From the NCBI RefSeq assembly GCF_002252445.1, contig NZ_NNRJ01000018.1:62001-126000 (forward strand): 64,000 nt of DNA. The letters run 5' to 3'. Shown one piece after another: positions 33,794-43,052 of the stretch. How positions within the stretch are numbered: the stretch's first letter is position 1; each line of letters starts with the position of its first letter. The translations under genes and the position numbers were made by a program. The DNA is from Brucella thiophenivorans (lineage in GTDB: Bacteria > Pseudomonadota > Alphaproteobacteria > Rhizobiales > Rhizobiaceae). The notes under the pieces are model-generated. The model made no database searches, was not told the DNA's origin, and worked only from the letters and a program-made list of their open reading frames with translations.

Positions 33794-35632
33794 TTAGTTT
33801 TTTGCGGTGTAGGTCTTTATCACCGGTGTCTGCATGCGCTGTTCATACTGCCCGCAGTCCCGCAAAAGCATAGTGGCTTTTTCATAATCCACGGCTTTCG
33901 AGAAAGCATAGCCTTGGCCGAGCTGACACCCCATCTTCTGGAGCGTTTCAGCCAGTTCAAGCGTCTCAACGCCTTCTGCGACAAGTTTGATCTTCAGGTC
34001 ACCGGCGATCTGCACAATGCCTTTGACGATCGCGACACTTGGATCACCGGGGGCTAGGCGGCATACAAAGGACCGGTCGATTTTGATAATGTCGACCGGA
34101 ACAGTCAGAAGATGCGCCAGTGCTGCAAAGCCGGTGCCAAAATCGTCAAGCGCAATACGCACACCGAGCAGGCGCAGGTTTCTGATGCCTGATGCAACGA
34201 CATCGTCGCGCTGCCCGATATAGGCGTTTTCCGTCACTTCTATGATAAGATGTGTGAGCGGCACATCATATCGAGCGAATGTCTTTGAAACAAATGCCGC
34301 CAGATCGCCGACGTAGAAGTCGGCGGCTGTCACGTTAACGCCAACATGCTGCACCGGCAGGCCAAGATCAAGCCAGCGTCGAATGTCCTGTGCGACGATT
34401 GAAAGCATATATTGGGTAATTTCGGATGCGATATGAACATCCGAAAAGGATTCTTGAAACATGGCGGCGGAAAGTATTTCGCCCGATGGCGTGGTCATAC
34501 GGCTCAACGCTTCAAAGCCGATGATTTCCCTTGTATCAAGCCGCAAGAGGGGCTGATAATGCGCGGCGATACGCTTTTGTTCGAGTGCTTCGCGGACTTC
34601 CTTGATCGAATTGCGCCGATGGACGATGCGCGTTCCGACATTGGCTTGATAAAGCACGAAACTCCCACGCGCATTCTCTTTGGCATGATAAAGCGCGAAA
34701 TCCGCGTTGCGACGTACGGTTTGCGGTTGCGTGTCGAGCGCGGCAAGGACTGCCCCGCCGATTGTCACGCGTGGTAAGATTGTCTGGCCGTCATAATGGA
34801 CAGGCGATGACAGCGCCTTGAAAACCAGATCGGCTGCATGATATGGGTCATAGAGCGCATCATGGTTCTGGATAATCACTGTAAATTCATCGCCACCAGT
34901 GCGAAATGTTATATCCGGTGAAAGACTATCTGAAATACGCGTGGCAATCGTTTGAATGAGGACATCCCCAACTTCATGCCCGAATGTATCATTGGTAACT
35001 TTGAGATTGTCCATATCAATAACGAACAATGCCCAGCTCCCCGGCAATTCACAACGCAGTTGTGATAGTGCGTCGTCAAAGGCTGCGCGATTGGCAAGAC
35101 CAGTCAGAACATCGACTGTCGCTCGCCTCTCATAGTTGAGGATTCGCACTTCGCGCACCATTGCAAGCTTACAAAGCTGTGCGCCTATATCGATAATTTC
35201 ACGTTCAGATGCTGTTGGAGTGTGTTTCTTGTCGAAATAGACCGCCAGAGCGCCGATCGCGTCGCCTGTGTCGTTGAGGATTGGCACAGAACTGCATGCA
35301 AGCAAACCCAGGGGCAGGGCAAGTTGCTTGTAAGATGCCCATTTGGGATCATTCTCAATATCTGAAACAACGACCGGAATTTTGTTATAAATTGCACTGC
35401 CGCAAGAGCCGACCTCGGGGCCGACGACAATTCCATTGAAAGCGTAGCCATAACTATCGGGCAGCTTTGGAGCGGCGAGCATATTAAGCATGCCCGCCTG
35501 ATCGACGGAGCAAACCATCGTGCGGGCATCAATGATCAGTTCTTCAATTTCAACGCACAATTGTTCGAGCGTTTGCTTCAGAGGCTGGCCTCTGGCTATC
35601 AACTCAAGAACAGTGTTCTGAAATTTGAGCAC
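33794..35632 (-). CDS. GAF-GGDEF-EAL cyclic-di-GMP signalling protein
   Basis: A 612-residue three-domain cytoplasmic protein. GAF sensor at ~1-160 (GIVVGPEVGSCGSAIYNKIPVVVSDIENDPKW, typical of GAF before GGDEF); GGDEF at ~170-330 with DVLTGLANRAAF and intact FRTGGDEFTVI; EAL at ~345-595 with GFEALSRM, NVTAADF, IIEVTENAY, ALDDFGTGF, IIKIDRSF and VAEGVET. All expected catalytic residues of both domains are present, so it could both make and break c-di-GMP. No membrane segment. Transcribed toward rpoE but stops before its promoter; the pilus operon lies upstream on the same strand, a likely target of c-di-GMP control. Confidence 0.9.
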   Translation of the reverse strand: MLKFQNTVLELIARGQPLKQTLEQLCVEIEELIIDARTMVCSVDQAGMLNMLAAPKLPDSYGYAFNGIVVGPEVGSCGSAIYNKIPVVVSDIENDPKWASYKQLALPLGLLACSSVPILNDTGDAIGALAVYFDKKHTPTASEREIIDIGAQLCKLAMVREVRILNYERRATVDVLTGLANRAAFDDALSQLRCELPGSWALFVIDMDNLKVTNDTFGHEVGDVLIQTIATRISDSLSPDITFRTGGDEFTVIIQNHDALYDPYHAADLVFKALSSPVHYDGQTILPRVTIGGAVLAALDTQPQTVRRNADFALYHAKENARGSFVLYQANVGTRIVHRRNSIKEVREALEQKRIAAHYQPLLRLDTREIIGFEALSRMTTPSGEILSAAMFQESFSDVHIASEITQYMLSIVAQDIRRWLDLGLPVQHVGVNVTAADFYVGDLAAFVSKTFARYDVPLTHLIIEVTENAYIGQRDDVVASGIRNLRLLGVRIALDDFGTGFAALAHLLTVPVDIIKIDRSFVCRLAPGDPSVAIVKGIVQIAGDLKIKLVAEGVETLELAETLQKMGCQLGQGYAFSKAVDYEKATMLLRDCGQYEQRMQTPVIKTYTAKN

Positions 35633-35796
35633 GATTTCCTCATGGTATTAATGGGTATTTGGATCTCAATCTTACACGCTTATATGGTTTTTCAAAGGAC
35701 TGTGTCGTGCGAGTGCCGAATATAGTTACTTCAATATTTATTGAAGATTCAAAAGTTTATTGCCTTTTTACTTTGAAGAATTTCAGTCTTAAAATT

Positions 35797-35827
35797 AAAA
35801 AAGTGAGAATGGAAGCGGCGCTTTCTC
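35797..35827 (-). terminator. Probable terminator of the pilus operon
   Basis: On the minus strand, TGAGAA... TTCTCA arms around AAGC-GCC-GCTT, then ACTTTTTTAATTTT. The hairpin overlaps the stop of the tip gene. The stem is imperfect, so moderate confidence. Confidence 0.5.
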
Positions 35828-36788
35828 AATAATTGATTGTTACCACAACCGTATCGGAATACGTGCCCGTGAACGGTGTGGCTTGCGGAGCAACACGGCC
35901 ATAAACTGCAACATTTTCGGAAGCACCGGTGCCTGTTCTGGAAACAATTTGTCCCGCAGTGTTACCCCATGGTGCTGTGCGTGCGCTGTTAGAATAAAGG
36001 CCGTAGATCACGGCATTTGTACCGCGCGTCATCCGCCTTTGGGTCGGTGCTGCGTTGCTCAGTCCACCGTTCAGTGAGATACTGTAAGGCAGGCCGTTGG
36101 TACAATTGACAACAATCCGGCCATTTGCATCAATGTTCGAAGTCAATGCACCATGGGTGCCGAAATTGATCGCATCAGCTGAAACCGTGCAGCTTCGATT
36201 TACATTTGCTTGCACTGTGAAGCTTGGTTGCAAGGGGTTATCTGTTACGGCTGCACAGTCTGGCGTCGCTCCAAGGAGATAACGTACATAATTCACACGT
36301 GCTTGCCCACCTGAGAATGTTGATAAGTAGGTTCCAGCAAGTTTCGATGCTTGTGATGGCAGTATACGGCCATAGATGGTCCGGCTTGCACTACCCGGCA
36401 AAAGCGGGAGCATGATAATGTCGATGGGGGTGACCGAACCCAATGACGGGTTGGTTGTGGAACCCCATGGAATGGTCCGGTTTGCATCCTGATAGAACTG
36501 ATAAGACAATGCATTGCTATCATGCGTCATTAGTCGCGTCGTACCTGAAATGCCGCCGCTGCCGGCCTCGAGATTAGGGCAGATTCGCATGAACAATTGC
36601 AGGCTCAATGTATTGGAACACGAGACATTGAGCGTGGCTGTCGTATCGATTGAACCACCCGCCTGCAGATTAACGGTTCCAAAATTCATATTTGTAATAC
36701 TGGCGCTACATGTCTGAGCGATAGCCAAGCTCGTTCCTGCAAGACATAGGAACATCACGGCAAAGATCGTCAAACATTGTTTTTTCAT
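35826..36788 (-). CDS. Tandem spore-coat-U-domain protein, probable pilus tip subunit (CsuE-like)
   Basis: A 320-residue secreted protein: signal peptide LTIFAVMFLCLAGTSLAIAQ, then two SCPU (Csu-type fimbrial) domains, about 30-165 and 190-320. Each has the paired cysteines (TCSASITNMNFGTVNL..VSCSN; SCTVSADAINFGTHGAL..VNCTNG) and a C-terminal donor-like strand (YLSTFSGGQARVNY; YSDTVVVTINY). Last gene of a four-gene pilus operon; ATG 36788 overlaps the usher stop by ATGA. The two-domain layout and terminal place in the operon suggest a tip adhesin, as with CsuE; only the second domain looks like the major pilin. Confidence 0.8.
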   Translation of the reverse strand: MKKQCLTIFAVMFLCLAGTSLAIAQTCSASITNMNFGTVNLQAGGSIDTTATLNVSCSNTLSLQLFMRICPNLEAGSGGISGTTRLMTHDSNALSYQFYQDANRTIPWGSTTNPSLGSVTPIDIIMLPLLPGSASRTIYGRILPSQASKLAGTYLSTFSGGQARVNYVRYLLGATPDCAAVTDNPLQPSFTVQANVNRSCTVSADAINFGTHGALTSNIDANGRIVVNCTNGLPYSISLNGGLSNAAPTQRRMTRGTNAVIYGLYSNSARTAPWGNTAGQIVSRTGTGASENVAVYGRVAPQATPFTGTYSDTVVVTINY

Positions 36789-39229
36789 AGCTCTTTCCGG
36801 CATATCGCGTCAGGAATGATGGTTCGCTCATTGGTGATTGCAGGTGCGGTGAATGCGACCGAGCAGCTTTCGCCGTTGGATTGCTGGACAGTGAGATTGT
36901 TCGATTTTTCGATGTTCTCGACATAAATCTGACCGTCATAACCAACAATCGTGTTTTCGCCGCCGTTGAGCTGGGCGGTTGCTCCGGTTTCAACGTAATC
37001 ACCTGCCTCGTTGCGGACTGTGATCAGCGCAGGTCTGGTTTGCGCAGACACATTGAAGTCAACGACTGCGCCACCGCGATCACTTGGTCGAACGACCTGA
37101 CGTGTGGTGCCAACACTTGCATCAAGTGGTAAATTGGAAGGATCAATCGAAATCGAATTATCTTCATAAGACCGCAAATCTGGCACGAGCAGTTTGCCGC
37201 TTCTGTTCGTCTTTCCGATTGGGCGGTTTTCGTAGAACACGTCAACACCCGGTGCCCCAACATCGACTACGCTGAAAGCATCATCAACGCGGTTTGATAA
37301 AAATGCCCCGCCACCCGCCAAGATAAGCGCACCCTCAAATTGCGCGGTTCCACGAATATTGTCATTGAACTTTTCAACGCCACCTTCCGCGCGTCCAACT
37401 GAGCTTCGATAGCTGCCGCTCGCTGCAAGAATGTCGCTTTCACCGTGAGATCCGCGCAAGCGCCATCCTGTGCTGCCGACAGAGGCCTGCTCTGACTTCA
37501 TGAGATCAGCGGTAACACTCGTGCCCGACTCATTCGACGATACGCTGCTTGAGGCTGTTATATTGCCGTCCAACATCCACGACAGGCCTGCAAAAACCCC
37601 GAAAGAACCTTTGCGCTCAAAATCCGTAAAGGCTGTAACAAAGACATTTCCCTTTTGTCCGATGGCTTTCGTTGCCGTCATTCCGAGCAGGCGCGACTTG
37701 TCAAAATTTGCAGTTTCAAGCTCTGTATAGGAGAAGTTGAAATTGAGGTTCTCGAACATAGCGGGCAGGGAGATCGAGGCCTGATCAAGCGAACGCGGCG
37801 GTTTTGTGCTATAAATCGTTGATGGTAATCCGAATTTCCGAATATCGGCAGTGATAGAAGCAATGTCGTTATAGTCGCCGAATGTCCGTTGTGTTCGCGC
37901 GAAAAATTTGACGTTCCAGAGTTCTGCTTCAACGCTTGCTGCAATCTGATAACCGGTTTCGCTACCGAAGCGACTACTGGATGCAGCTACGGAGCCAATG
38001 CCGAAAGTGCCGATATTGAAGACGCTACCCGCGCCTGCATTGTAAAAATTTTCGGCACCTTCGACATGGGCTTCGAGGGTGAAATGATTGTTTAATCCAT
38101 AGCGCATCGTGGCAGAGCCGACGGGACGATCATCATAATCGTTGGATTCAACACCATAATAGCGCCTTGCAAAACCAAGCTCCGCCGAAAAGTCGAGAAG
38201 CCCTTTCGTCAGAAGGTTGGACGACGCATAAAACGGGGTTTCCGATATGGTCTCGCGACCCAGCGCATCGCGCACAACCAGTCGTGCTGTGCCCGCACCC
38301 GTTACAATCGGCAGATTGGTGATTGAAAATGGGCCTGACGGGACAGAACGAGAAGCGTTTTGCGCATTGTTGACATACACATCGACCGTTGACGGAACGG
38401 CGGCGGACCCGGAAATTTCAGGCAGCGGCATGGTTACAAGATCAGGGCGCAACGTAAAATTCCGGCGTATCTGTATGCCTCCCAGACGCGTCGGGCGCGT
38501 CCATGAAAGTCCGCCTGAAATTATATCGCCAACGTTATATGTCATCAGCCGTTTTGGATCGGAGTAGGACCATCGTGTATCAAGCCGCGTTGAGCCGAAA
38601 TTTTCGGCGTCGGAAGAGCTTGCGATCTGTGATGAACTCAGCACCCCATAAGGACCAAACAGACGTCCCTCAAACAAGCCGGATAGTCCCTGAAATGATG
38701 TGAGGTCATCCCATTCCTCACCGCCGGTCGCGCCAAATAGAGTATAATTGACAAGCCCGCCCAGATTGCTCGTTGCGACTGGCGCTTCCTCCTCCTCAAT
38801 ATTCAGGGATATTTCATCGGCCTGTGCATCGATAATGCGTGCCGCGCGGCTCTTCTCGATTGCGTCAAAACTTAAGGTCTGGTTTTCCTCATCATAGGTT
38901 GCTACCACGCCGGGCAGTCTACCAATGTCGACCCAACCGTCCTCTCTTATCGCTTCCTTTGCAGGATTTATGCCTACGTTTTTAAGTTGCACAAGCTCGA
39001 TCAATAAAAGCCCATCGGATGTTTGACGAAATGCGGCAATCAGCTCTGTGGGGGCGCCATTTACGAAGACTTCAAGTTGCAACTCAAGGAACCCATCGTC
39101 AGGAAGCGAAACTCCTGTCGAAGGTGGTGGCAAATTCTGAGCTGCAGCCTTCGGAAGGGCCGAGAAAATTGTCAGACAAGCAATCGTCAAAACAGCGAGT
39201 TCAGCCGCCCCTGACGTTCGCTTGTGCAT
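36785..39229 (-). CDS. Fimbrial outer-membrane usher (archaic/Csu type, CsuD-like)
   Basis: An 814-residue outer-membrane usher that exports and orders pilin subunits. Signal peptide ends near KAAAQ. N-terminal domain FLELQLEVFVNGAPTELIAAFRQTSDGLLLIELVQLKNVGIN; beta-barrel with WTRPTRLGGIQIRRNFTLRPDLVTMPLPEISGSAAVPSTVDVYVNNAQNASRSVPSGPFSITNLPIVTGAG (plug-region signature of ushers); C-terminal domains GAPGVDVFYENRPIGKTNRSGKLLVPDLRSYEDNSISIDPSNLPLDASV and FTAPAITNERTIIPDAICRKEL. Overlaps the chaperone gene by 29 nt and the tip gene by 4 nt. Confidence 0.9.
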   Translation of the reverse strand: MHKRTSGAAELAVLTIACLTIFSALPKAAAQNLPPPSTGVSLPDDGFLELQLEVFVNGAPTELIAAFRQTSDGLLLIELVQLKNVGINPAKEAIREDGWVDIGRLPGVVATYDEENQTLSFDAIEKSRAARIIDAQADEISLNIEEEEAPVATSNLGGLVNYTLFGATGGEEWDDLTSFQGLSGLFEGRLFGPYGVLSSSQIASSSDAENFGSTRLDTRWSYSDPKRLMTYNVGDIISGGLSWTRPTRLGGIQIRRNFTLRPDLVTMPLPEISGSAAVPSTVDVYVNNAQNASRSVPSGPFSITNLPIVTGAGTARLVVRDALGRETISETPFYASSNLLTKGLLDFSAELGFARRYYGVESNDYDDRPVGSATMRYGLNNHFTLEAHVEGAENFYNAGAGSVFNIGTFGIGSVAASSSRFGSETGYQIAASVEAELWNVKFFARTQRTFGDYNDIASITADIRKFGLPSTIYSTKPPRSLDQASISLPAMFENLNFNFSYTELETANFDKSRLLGMTATKAIGQKGNVFVTAFTDFERKGSFGVFAGLSWMLDGNITASSSVSSNESGTSVTADLMKSEQASVGSTGWRLRGSHGESDILAASGSYRSSVGRAEGGVEKFNDNIRGTAQFEGALILAGGGAFLSNRVDDAFSVVDVGAPGVDVFYENRPIGKTNRSGKLLVPDLRSYEDNSISIDPSNLPLDASVGTTRQVVRPSDRGGAVVDFNVSAQTRPALITVRNEAGDYVETGATAQLNGGENTIVGYDGQIYVENIEKSNNLTVQQSNGESCSVAFTAPAITNERTIIPDAICRKEL

Positions 39230-39926
39230 GAATGGGGCCTGTATCGCTTTGTGCCGAAATTGTCAGCGGGCCACCACTCTGACTGTTACGGGTGCCGGGA
39301 ATGAACCAGGAAACACTCGATTTTCCAAGCACATATCCGACTAGACCCGGATGTTGTGCGACTGCCGCACCACCTTTGCTTTGTAAGGCAAGATCGGCAA
39401 CGCGCATTCGCTTGTCGCCTTTGTTGTTCAACGTTACCTGATAACCGCCAGATTTTTTCTGCACGTTCCAGGCAACATCCGCCCCTTTGTTTTCTGGAGG
39501 TGAAAAGAAGACCGGGATAGAATGCCGTATCACGAGTTTTACGGTTCCCGATTTCTGCTGTGCTGCATTTGGCAGTTCATCCACGATCAGACGATAACTT
39601 TCCTCCGCCCTGACAGGGCGTTTGGATGTGCGTACCACGCGGACCATATTTTCGCCGCCCGGTTTTAGTTGTGAAATAGGCGGGCTGACTGCAACGTCCG
39701 TGGCGGGGGTATAAGTGTCGACGCCATTGCTCTGGCTCCATCGGAAAATTCGAACCTGAACATTAATCGGGCGCTTTGCATCGTTCCAGATTTGGACGCT
39801 AGAGGCTGCGGTTGGCGCATTGAGATCAATAAGAACAGGCGAAACTCTTAAAGATGCTGCACTTGATGGTGCAGTCGAAAAATGCAGACCAGCAAGGGCC
39901 AGTGCTGCGAACACGAGAATACGCAT
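39201..39926 (-). CDS. Periplasmic pilus chaperone (PapD-like, CsuC type)
   Basis: A 241-residue two-immunoglobulin-domain chaperone. Signal peptide ILVFAALALAGLHFSTAPSSA. SLRVSPVLIDLNAPTAASSVQIWNDAKRPINVQVRIFRWSQ is the first domain; MVRVVRTSKRPVRAEESYRLIVDELPNA carries the G1/family motif, and LVIRHSIPVFF starts the second domain. Binds and caps pilin subunits in the periplasm until the usher takes them. GGAGAA precedes ATG 39926; 17 nt after the pilin stop. Confidence 0.88.
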   Translation of the reverse strand: MRILVFAALALAGLHFSTAPSSAASLRVSPVLIDLNAPTAASSVQIWNDAKRPINVQVRIFRWSQSNGVDTYTPATDVAVSPPISQLKPGGENMVRVVRTSKRPVRAEESYRLIVDELPNAAQQKSGTVKLVIRHSIPVFFSPPENKGADVAWNVQKKSGGYQVTLNNKGDKRMRVADLALQSKGGAAVAQHPGLVGYVLGKSSVSWFIPGTRNSQSGGPLTISAQSDTGPIHAQANVRGG

Positions 39927-39943
39927 GCGTTTCTCCTTCGCGC

Positions 39944-40441
39944 TTAATACGTTATGGTCGCAGTAACAGTGTCAGTATAGGTGCCCGGAGCCGGGGTGTT
40001 CTGCGGAGGCACTCGACCATAGACCGTTAGCTGCTGGGCGGCTCCCGTTCCTGTTCCTGCAAGCGTATTGGTGCCGGTGGTGTCGCCCCACACGGTATCT
40101 CGTGCAGCATTTCGATAAAGCGAATAGGTTATTGTAGCGCCACCCGGGCCTGTCATTTGCCGATTGGCGATGGTAGCAGTTGCTCCAGAGCCAGCACTCA
40201 ATCCTAAATTAAAAGGCGTAGTGTTCGTGCATTGGACAGTGACTGTGCTGCTCGCATCAGAGTTTGTATTGAGAACGCCGTGGCTATTAAAATCCATATT
40301 GGTTGCTGAATTGACCTGACAGGATCCAGTGATCGTTATCTGAACTGTGAAGTTTGCTGTAGGTGACTGGGCAACGGCAATAGTGGGTAGAAATAAAGCT
40401 CCCGCAACAGCGACTTTAATCGCACTTAACTTAATACACAT
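39944..40441 (-). CDS. Spore-coat-U-domain pilin (Csu major subunit-like)
   Basis: A 165-residue secreted subunit: signal peptide VAVAGALFLPTIAVAQ, then one SCPU domain with cysteines in GSCQVNSATNMDFNSHGVL and VTVQCTNTTPFNLGLSAG. The C-terminal strand YTDTVTATITY is donor-strand-like. ATG 40441 has a strong AGGAGGGA site. First gene of the pilus operon, so the most highly expressed: probably the rod-forming pilin. Exported and assembled by the chaperone and usher encoded downstream. Confidence 0.86.
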   Translation of the reverse strand: MCIKLSAIKVAVAGALFLPTIAVAQSPTANFTVQITITGSCQVNSATNMDFNSHGVLNTNSDASSTVTVQCTNTTPFNLGLSAGSGATATIANRQMTGPGGATITYSLYRNAARDTVWGDTTGTNTLAGTGTGAAQQLTVYGRVPPQNTPAPGTYTDTVTATITY

Positions 40442-40875
40442 AGTCCCTCCTGAATGCTGAAAACAAGCTGATTTCAGCCGTCTTTCAAGTTTGTTCGCAT
40501 TACAAGTATATGTATTATTTTTCTTTTTATGGTTGTCAGTGTGTCAATTTTAATATTAGAAATCAATGTGCATAAGTGTGTTTTTATATAAAAATGTAAT
40601 ATATTTAAATAATTTCCCTGTTGTGCTCATTTTTCATTAATTTTAAATGATGCATTCGCACCTTATATTTAAGTTGATGTCGATTTTAGGCAAAAAATAT
40701 CATAATTATACTATGTGATAGAATTTGCGTTAACTCCGCTTTTTTGAAGGTTATTCTTGATTCGGAATTTTCGAAAAGCGGCAGCATAAACTTGCGGTCC
40801 GCCTCTTGTGATTTGTGTCATCGCTCTGTCATGGAGGAAGCATAAAAGCGCGCAAACAATCAAAGATTGCGGGCA
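40442..40875. promoter_or_regulatory. AT-rich intergenic region between the pilus operon and the ABC operon
   Basis: A 434-base gap without a gene. Bases ~40495-40740 are strongly AT-rich compared with the coding DNA around them (runs such as TTTTTATATAAAAATG, AATATATTTAAATAA, CATTAATTTTAAATG). It must hold the promoters of the divergent pilin and ABC-ATPase genes. AT-rich leaders of surface genes are typical targets of MucR/Ros- or H-NS-like proteins in Brucellaceae; that is inference. Confidence 0.55.
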
Positions 40876-41952
40876 ATGTTACAAGTATCTAATATATATA
40901 CTGATTTTGCTGTTCAGACAGAAGGTCTAAGCCTTGCCTATGGTGCAAGTAAGATCCTTAAAAATATCGATCTGGATCTCACCAAAGGTCAGACACTTGC
41001 GCTGCTGGGTCCTTCAGGCTGCGGCAAGACAACATTGTTGCGGCTGGTGGCAGGTCTTTTGGCGCCCACGTCAGGATCGGTCACGATCAATGGTGTAAAA
41101 GTTGCTGATGCTACCACGGGCAAGTTTTCGCCGCCGGAAAAGCGTCATCTTGGCATGGTGTTTCAGGATTATGCGCTTTGGCCGCATATGACGGTTTATG
41201 GCAATGTTTCATTTCCGCTGGAGATGCGGGGCATCGGACGTGCCGAGCGCGAAAGCCGTGTAAAATCGGCGCTGGAACGCGTCGGTCTCACTGGCTTCGG
41301 CGATCGCTCGATCAGCGATATGTCTGGCGGTCAGCAACAGCGGGTGGCGATCGCACGCGCGATCGTTGCCGAACCCGGACTTGTGCTTTTCGATGAGCCG
41401 CTCTCTAATCTTGATCGCGAATTGCGCGAGAACATGGTCACCGAAATTGGTCAGCTCGTCGCTAATCTTGGTCTCACCGCAATCTATGTGACCCATGATC
41501 AGAGCGAGGCTTTCTCACTTGCGCATCAGGTTGCGATCATGCGGGCTGGCGTCATCGAACAGCTTGCAGCGCCCGAAATGCTTGTTGCGCAGCCGTCTAC
41601 GCCAGCCGTTGCGGATTTTCTGCGGCTTGGCTGTGTGATGCCGGTTGAGCGTGCAAATGCTGGCTATCGCATAACGCAAACGGAAATCCACCTGTCGCAC
41701 CATGTCGCGCCCGCGAAGGCGACACATGTGCTGGTGCCGTCACGCTCGGTTCGCAGTGTCGAAATGAGCGACGCCTCTATTCCTGCCACTGTTCTGCGCA
41801 CGCAGTTCCGCGGTGATGGACATCTCACAACAGTCCGCATCGGTTCGCAGCATGAAGGTCACGAACTGACCTATCTCGATGGCGCTCGTCATTCCCCGGG
41901 TGTTCCGGTGGGCATTGCAATCGATGCGGAACAGCTTCGCTGGTTCGCCTAA
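40876..41952 (+). CDS. ABC transporter ATP-binding protein (FbpC/PotA-like)
   Basis: A 358-residue ATPase. Walker A LGPSGCGKTTLLR, Q-loop MVFQDYALWPHM, signature SDMSGGQQQRVAIARAI, Walker B GLVLFDEPLSNLD, H-loop YVTHDQSEAF, and a C-terminal TOBE-like regulatory domain (~260-355). ATG 40876 is chosen over TTG 40867. First of three genes of an AfuABC/FbpABC-type importer, 37 nt before the binding protein. Substrate may be ferric iron or, given the downstream prolidase and hydroxyproline genes, an amino-acid-like compound. Confidence 0.88.
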   Translation: MLQVSNIYTDFAVQTEGLSLAYGASKILKNIDLDLTKGQTLALLGPSGCGKTTLLRLVAGLLAPTSGSVTINGVKVADATTGKFSPPEKRHLGMVFQDYALWPHMTVYGNVSFPLEMRGIGRAERESRVKSALERVGLTGFGDRSISDMSGGQQQRVAIARAIVAEPGLVLFDEPLSNLDRELRENMVTEIGQLVANLGLTAIYVTHDQSEAFSLAHQVAIMRAGVIEQLAAPEMLVAQPSTPAVADFLRLGCVMPVERANAGYRITQTEIHLSHHVAPAKATHVLVPSRSVRSVEMSDASIPATVLRTQFRGDGHLTTVRIGSQHEGHELTYLDGARHSPGVPVGIAIDAEQLRWFA

Positions 41953-41989
41953 TAACTCTTTCATCTCAGGCACATCTCAGGAGAGATTA

Positions 41990-42952
41990 ATGAAAAAGTC
42001 CCTTATCGGCGCAGGCATGGCTTTCGCCGCAGCTCTGCTCGCAAGCACGACCGCTTTTGCCGACATCACAGTTTACTCGGCTGGTCCGGGCAAGCTGATT
42101 GAAGGCCTTGCCGCTGGCTTCACAGCCAAGACCGGCACCAAGGTCAATGTCTTTCAGGCAACGACCGGCAAGGTCATGGCTCGCATTGAGGCCGAAGCTG
42201 GCAATCCTGTCGTAGATGTTCTGATTTCGGCTTCGTGGGATACAGCAACCGATTTTGCCAAGCGCGACTGGCTCGTTGCTTATACCAGCCCAAATGCCGA
42301 AACCGTGCCTGATTTCCTCAAGACTGAAACCGCTGTTGCACAGGGTGTGTCGGCGCTTGGTATTGCATGGAACCCAAACAGCAAGACGCCAAAGCCAACC
42401 GAATGGGCCGATCTGGCCAAGCCAGAATATAAGGATCTGGTGAACCTTCCAGATCCATCGCAGTCGGGTGCAACATTTGAACTCGTTGCCGCACTTTCGG
42501 AAACACAGGGCTGGGACCTGTTCAAGAACCTGCAGGCAAATGGTGCAGTTGCAGCCGGTGCCAATGCAGAAGCGCTGAACCCTGTGCTTCAGGGCGCAAA
42601 AGCAGCGGTCTTTGGCGCTGTCGATTACATTTCGCTTGCTGGCAAAGCCAAGGGCGAAGCTATTGATGTTATCTTTCCAGCATCGGGTACGGTAATTGCA
42701 CCACGTCCTGCGATGATCCTCAACTGGTCGAAAAATCAGGACGAAGCCAAGCAGTTCATCGACTACATGCTTTCGGATGAAGGTCAGAAGATGGTTGCTG
42801 ACACTTACCTGATGCCTGCACGTTCTGACGTTGCGGCTAACCGTCCACTGATTAATGATCTGAAGATTCTCAAGATCGACGCAGCAGCTGTTTATGGCAA
42901 ACGCAATGAAACGCTGAAGGAATTCAACGCGATTTTTGGCGTGAAAAAGTAA
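41990..42952 (+). CDS. ABC transporter substrate-binding protein (FbpA/AfuA family)
   Basis: A 320-residue periplasmic protein. Signal peptide LIGAGMAFAAALLASTTAFA, then DITVYSAGPGKLIEGLAAGFTAKTGTKVNVFQATTGKVMARIEAEAGNPVVDVL, the start of the class-C/family-1 iron- and phosphonate-type binding proteins. VSALGIAWNPNS and IDYMLSDEGQKMVADTYLMPAR are also typical. GGAGAG precedes ATG 41990. The tandem tyrosines that bind iron in FbpA are not evident (GAVDYISLAG has one), so a non-iron ligand is quite possible. Followed by an attenuator hairpin. Confidence 0.85.
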   Translation: MKKSLIGAGMAFAAALLASTTAFADITVYSAGPGKLIEGLAAGFTAKTGTKVNVFQATTGKVMARIEAEAGNPVVDVLISASWDTATDFAKRDWLVAYTSPNAETVPDFLKTETAVAQGVSALGIAWNPNSKTPKPTEWADLAKPEYKDLVNLPDPSQSGATFELVAALSETQGWDLFKNLQANGAVAAGANAEALNPVLQGAKAAVFGAVDYISLAGKAKGEAIDVIFPASGTVIAPRPAMILNWSKNQDEAKQFIDYMLSDEGQKMVADTYLMPARSDVAANRPLINDLKILKIDAAAVYGKRNETLKEFNAIFGVKK

Positions 42953-42959
42953 AACCCGG

Positions 42960-42988
42960 ATGGCTCTCTTCAAATCGAGGAGAGCCAT
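42960..42988 (+). terminator. Hairpin after the binding-protein gene
   Basis: ATGGCTCTC (42960-42968) pairs with GAGAGCCAT (42980-42988), loop 11 nt, then TTTCATTT. It lies between binding-protein and permease genes and probably lowers permease expression, as with the other two binding-protein hairpins in the window. Confidence 0.6.
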
Positions 42989-43052
42989 TTCATTTGGTGA
43001 TTTTTAAATTGCTGTCATTGTTCATGGCAGCGGGAATACCGCAGAGGCAATT

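Noticed and set aside
41987-42988. A 333-codon minus-strand frame opposite the FbpA-type gene
   Set aside because: Composition is Cys/Trp-rich and without domain features, as expected of an antisense shadow of a binding-protein gene.
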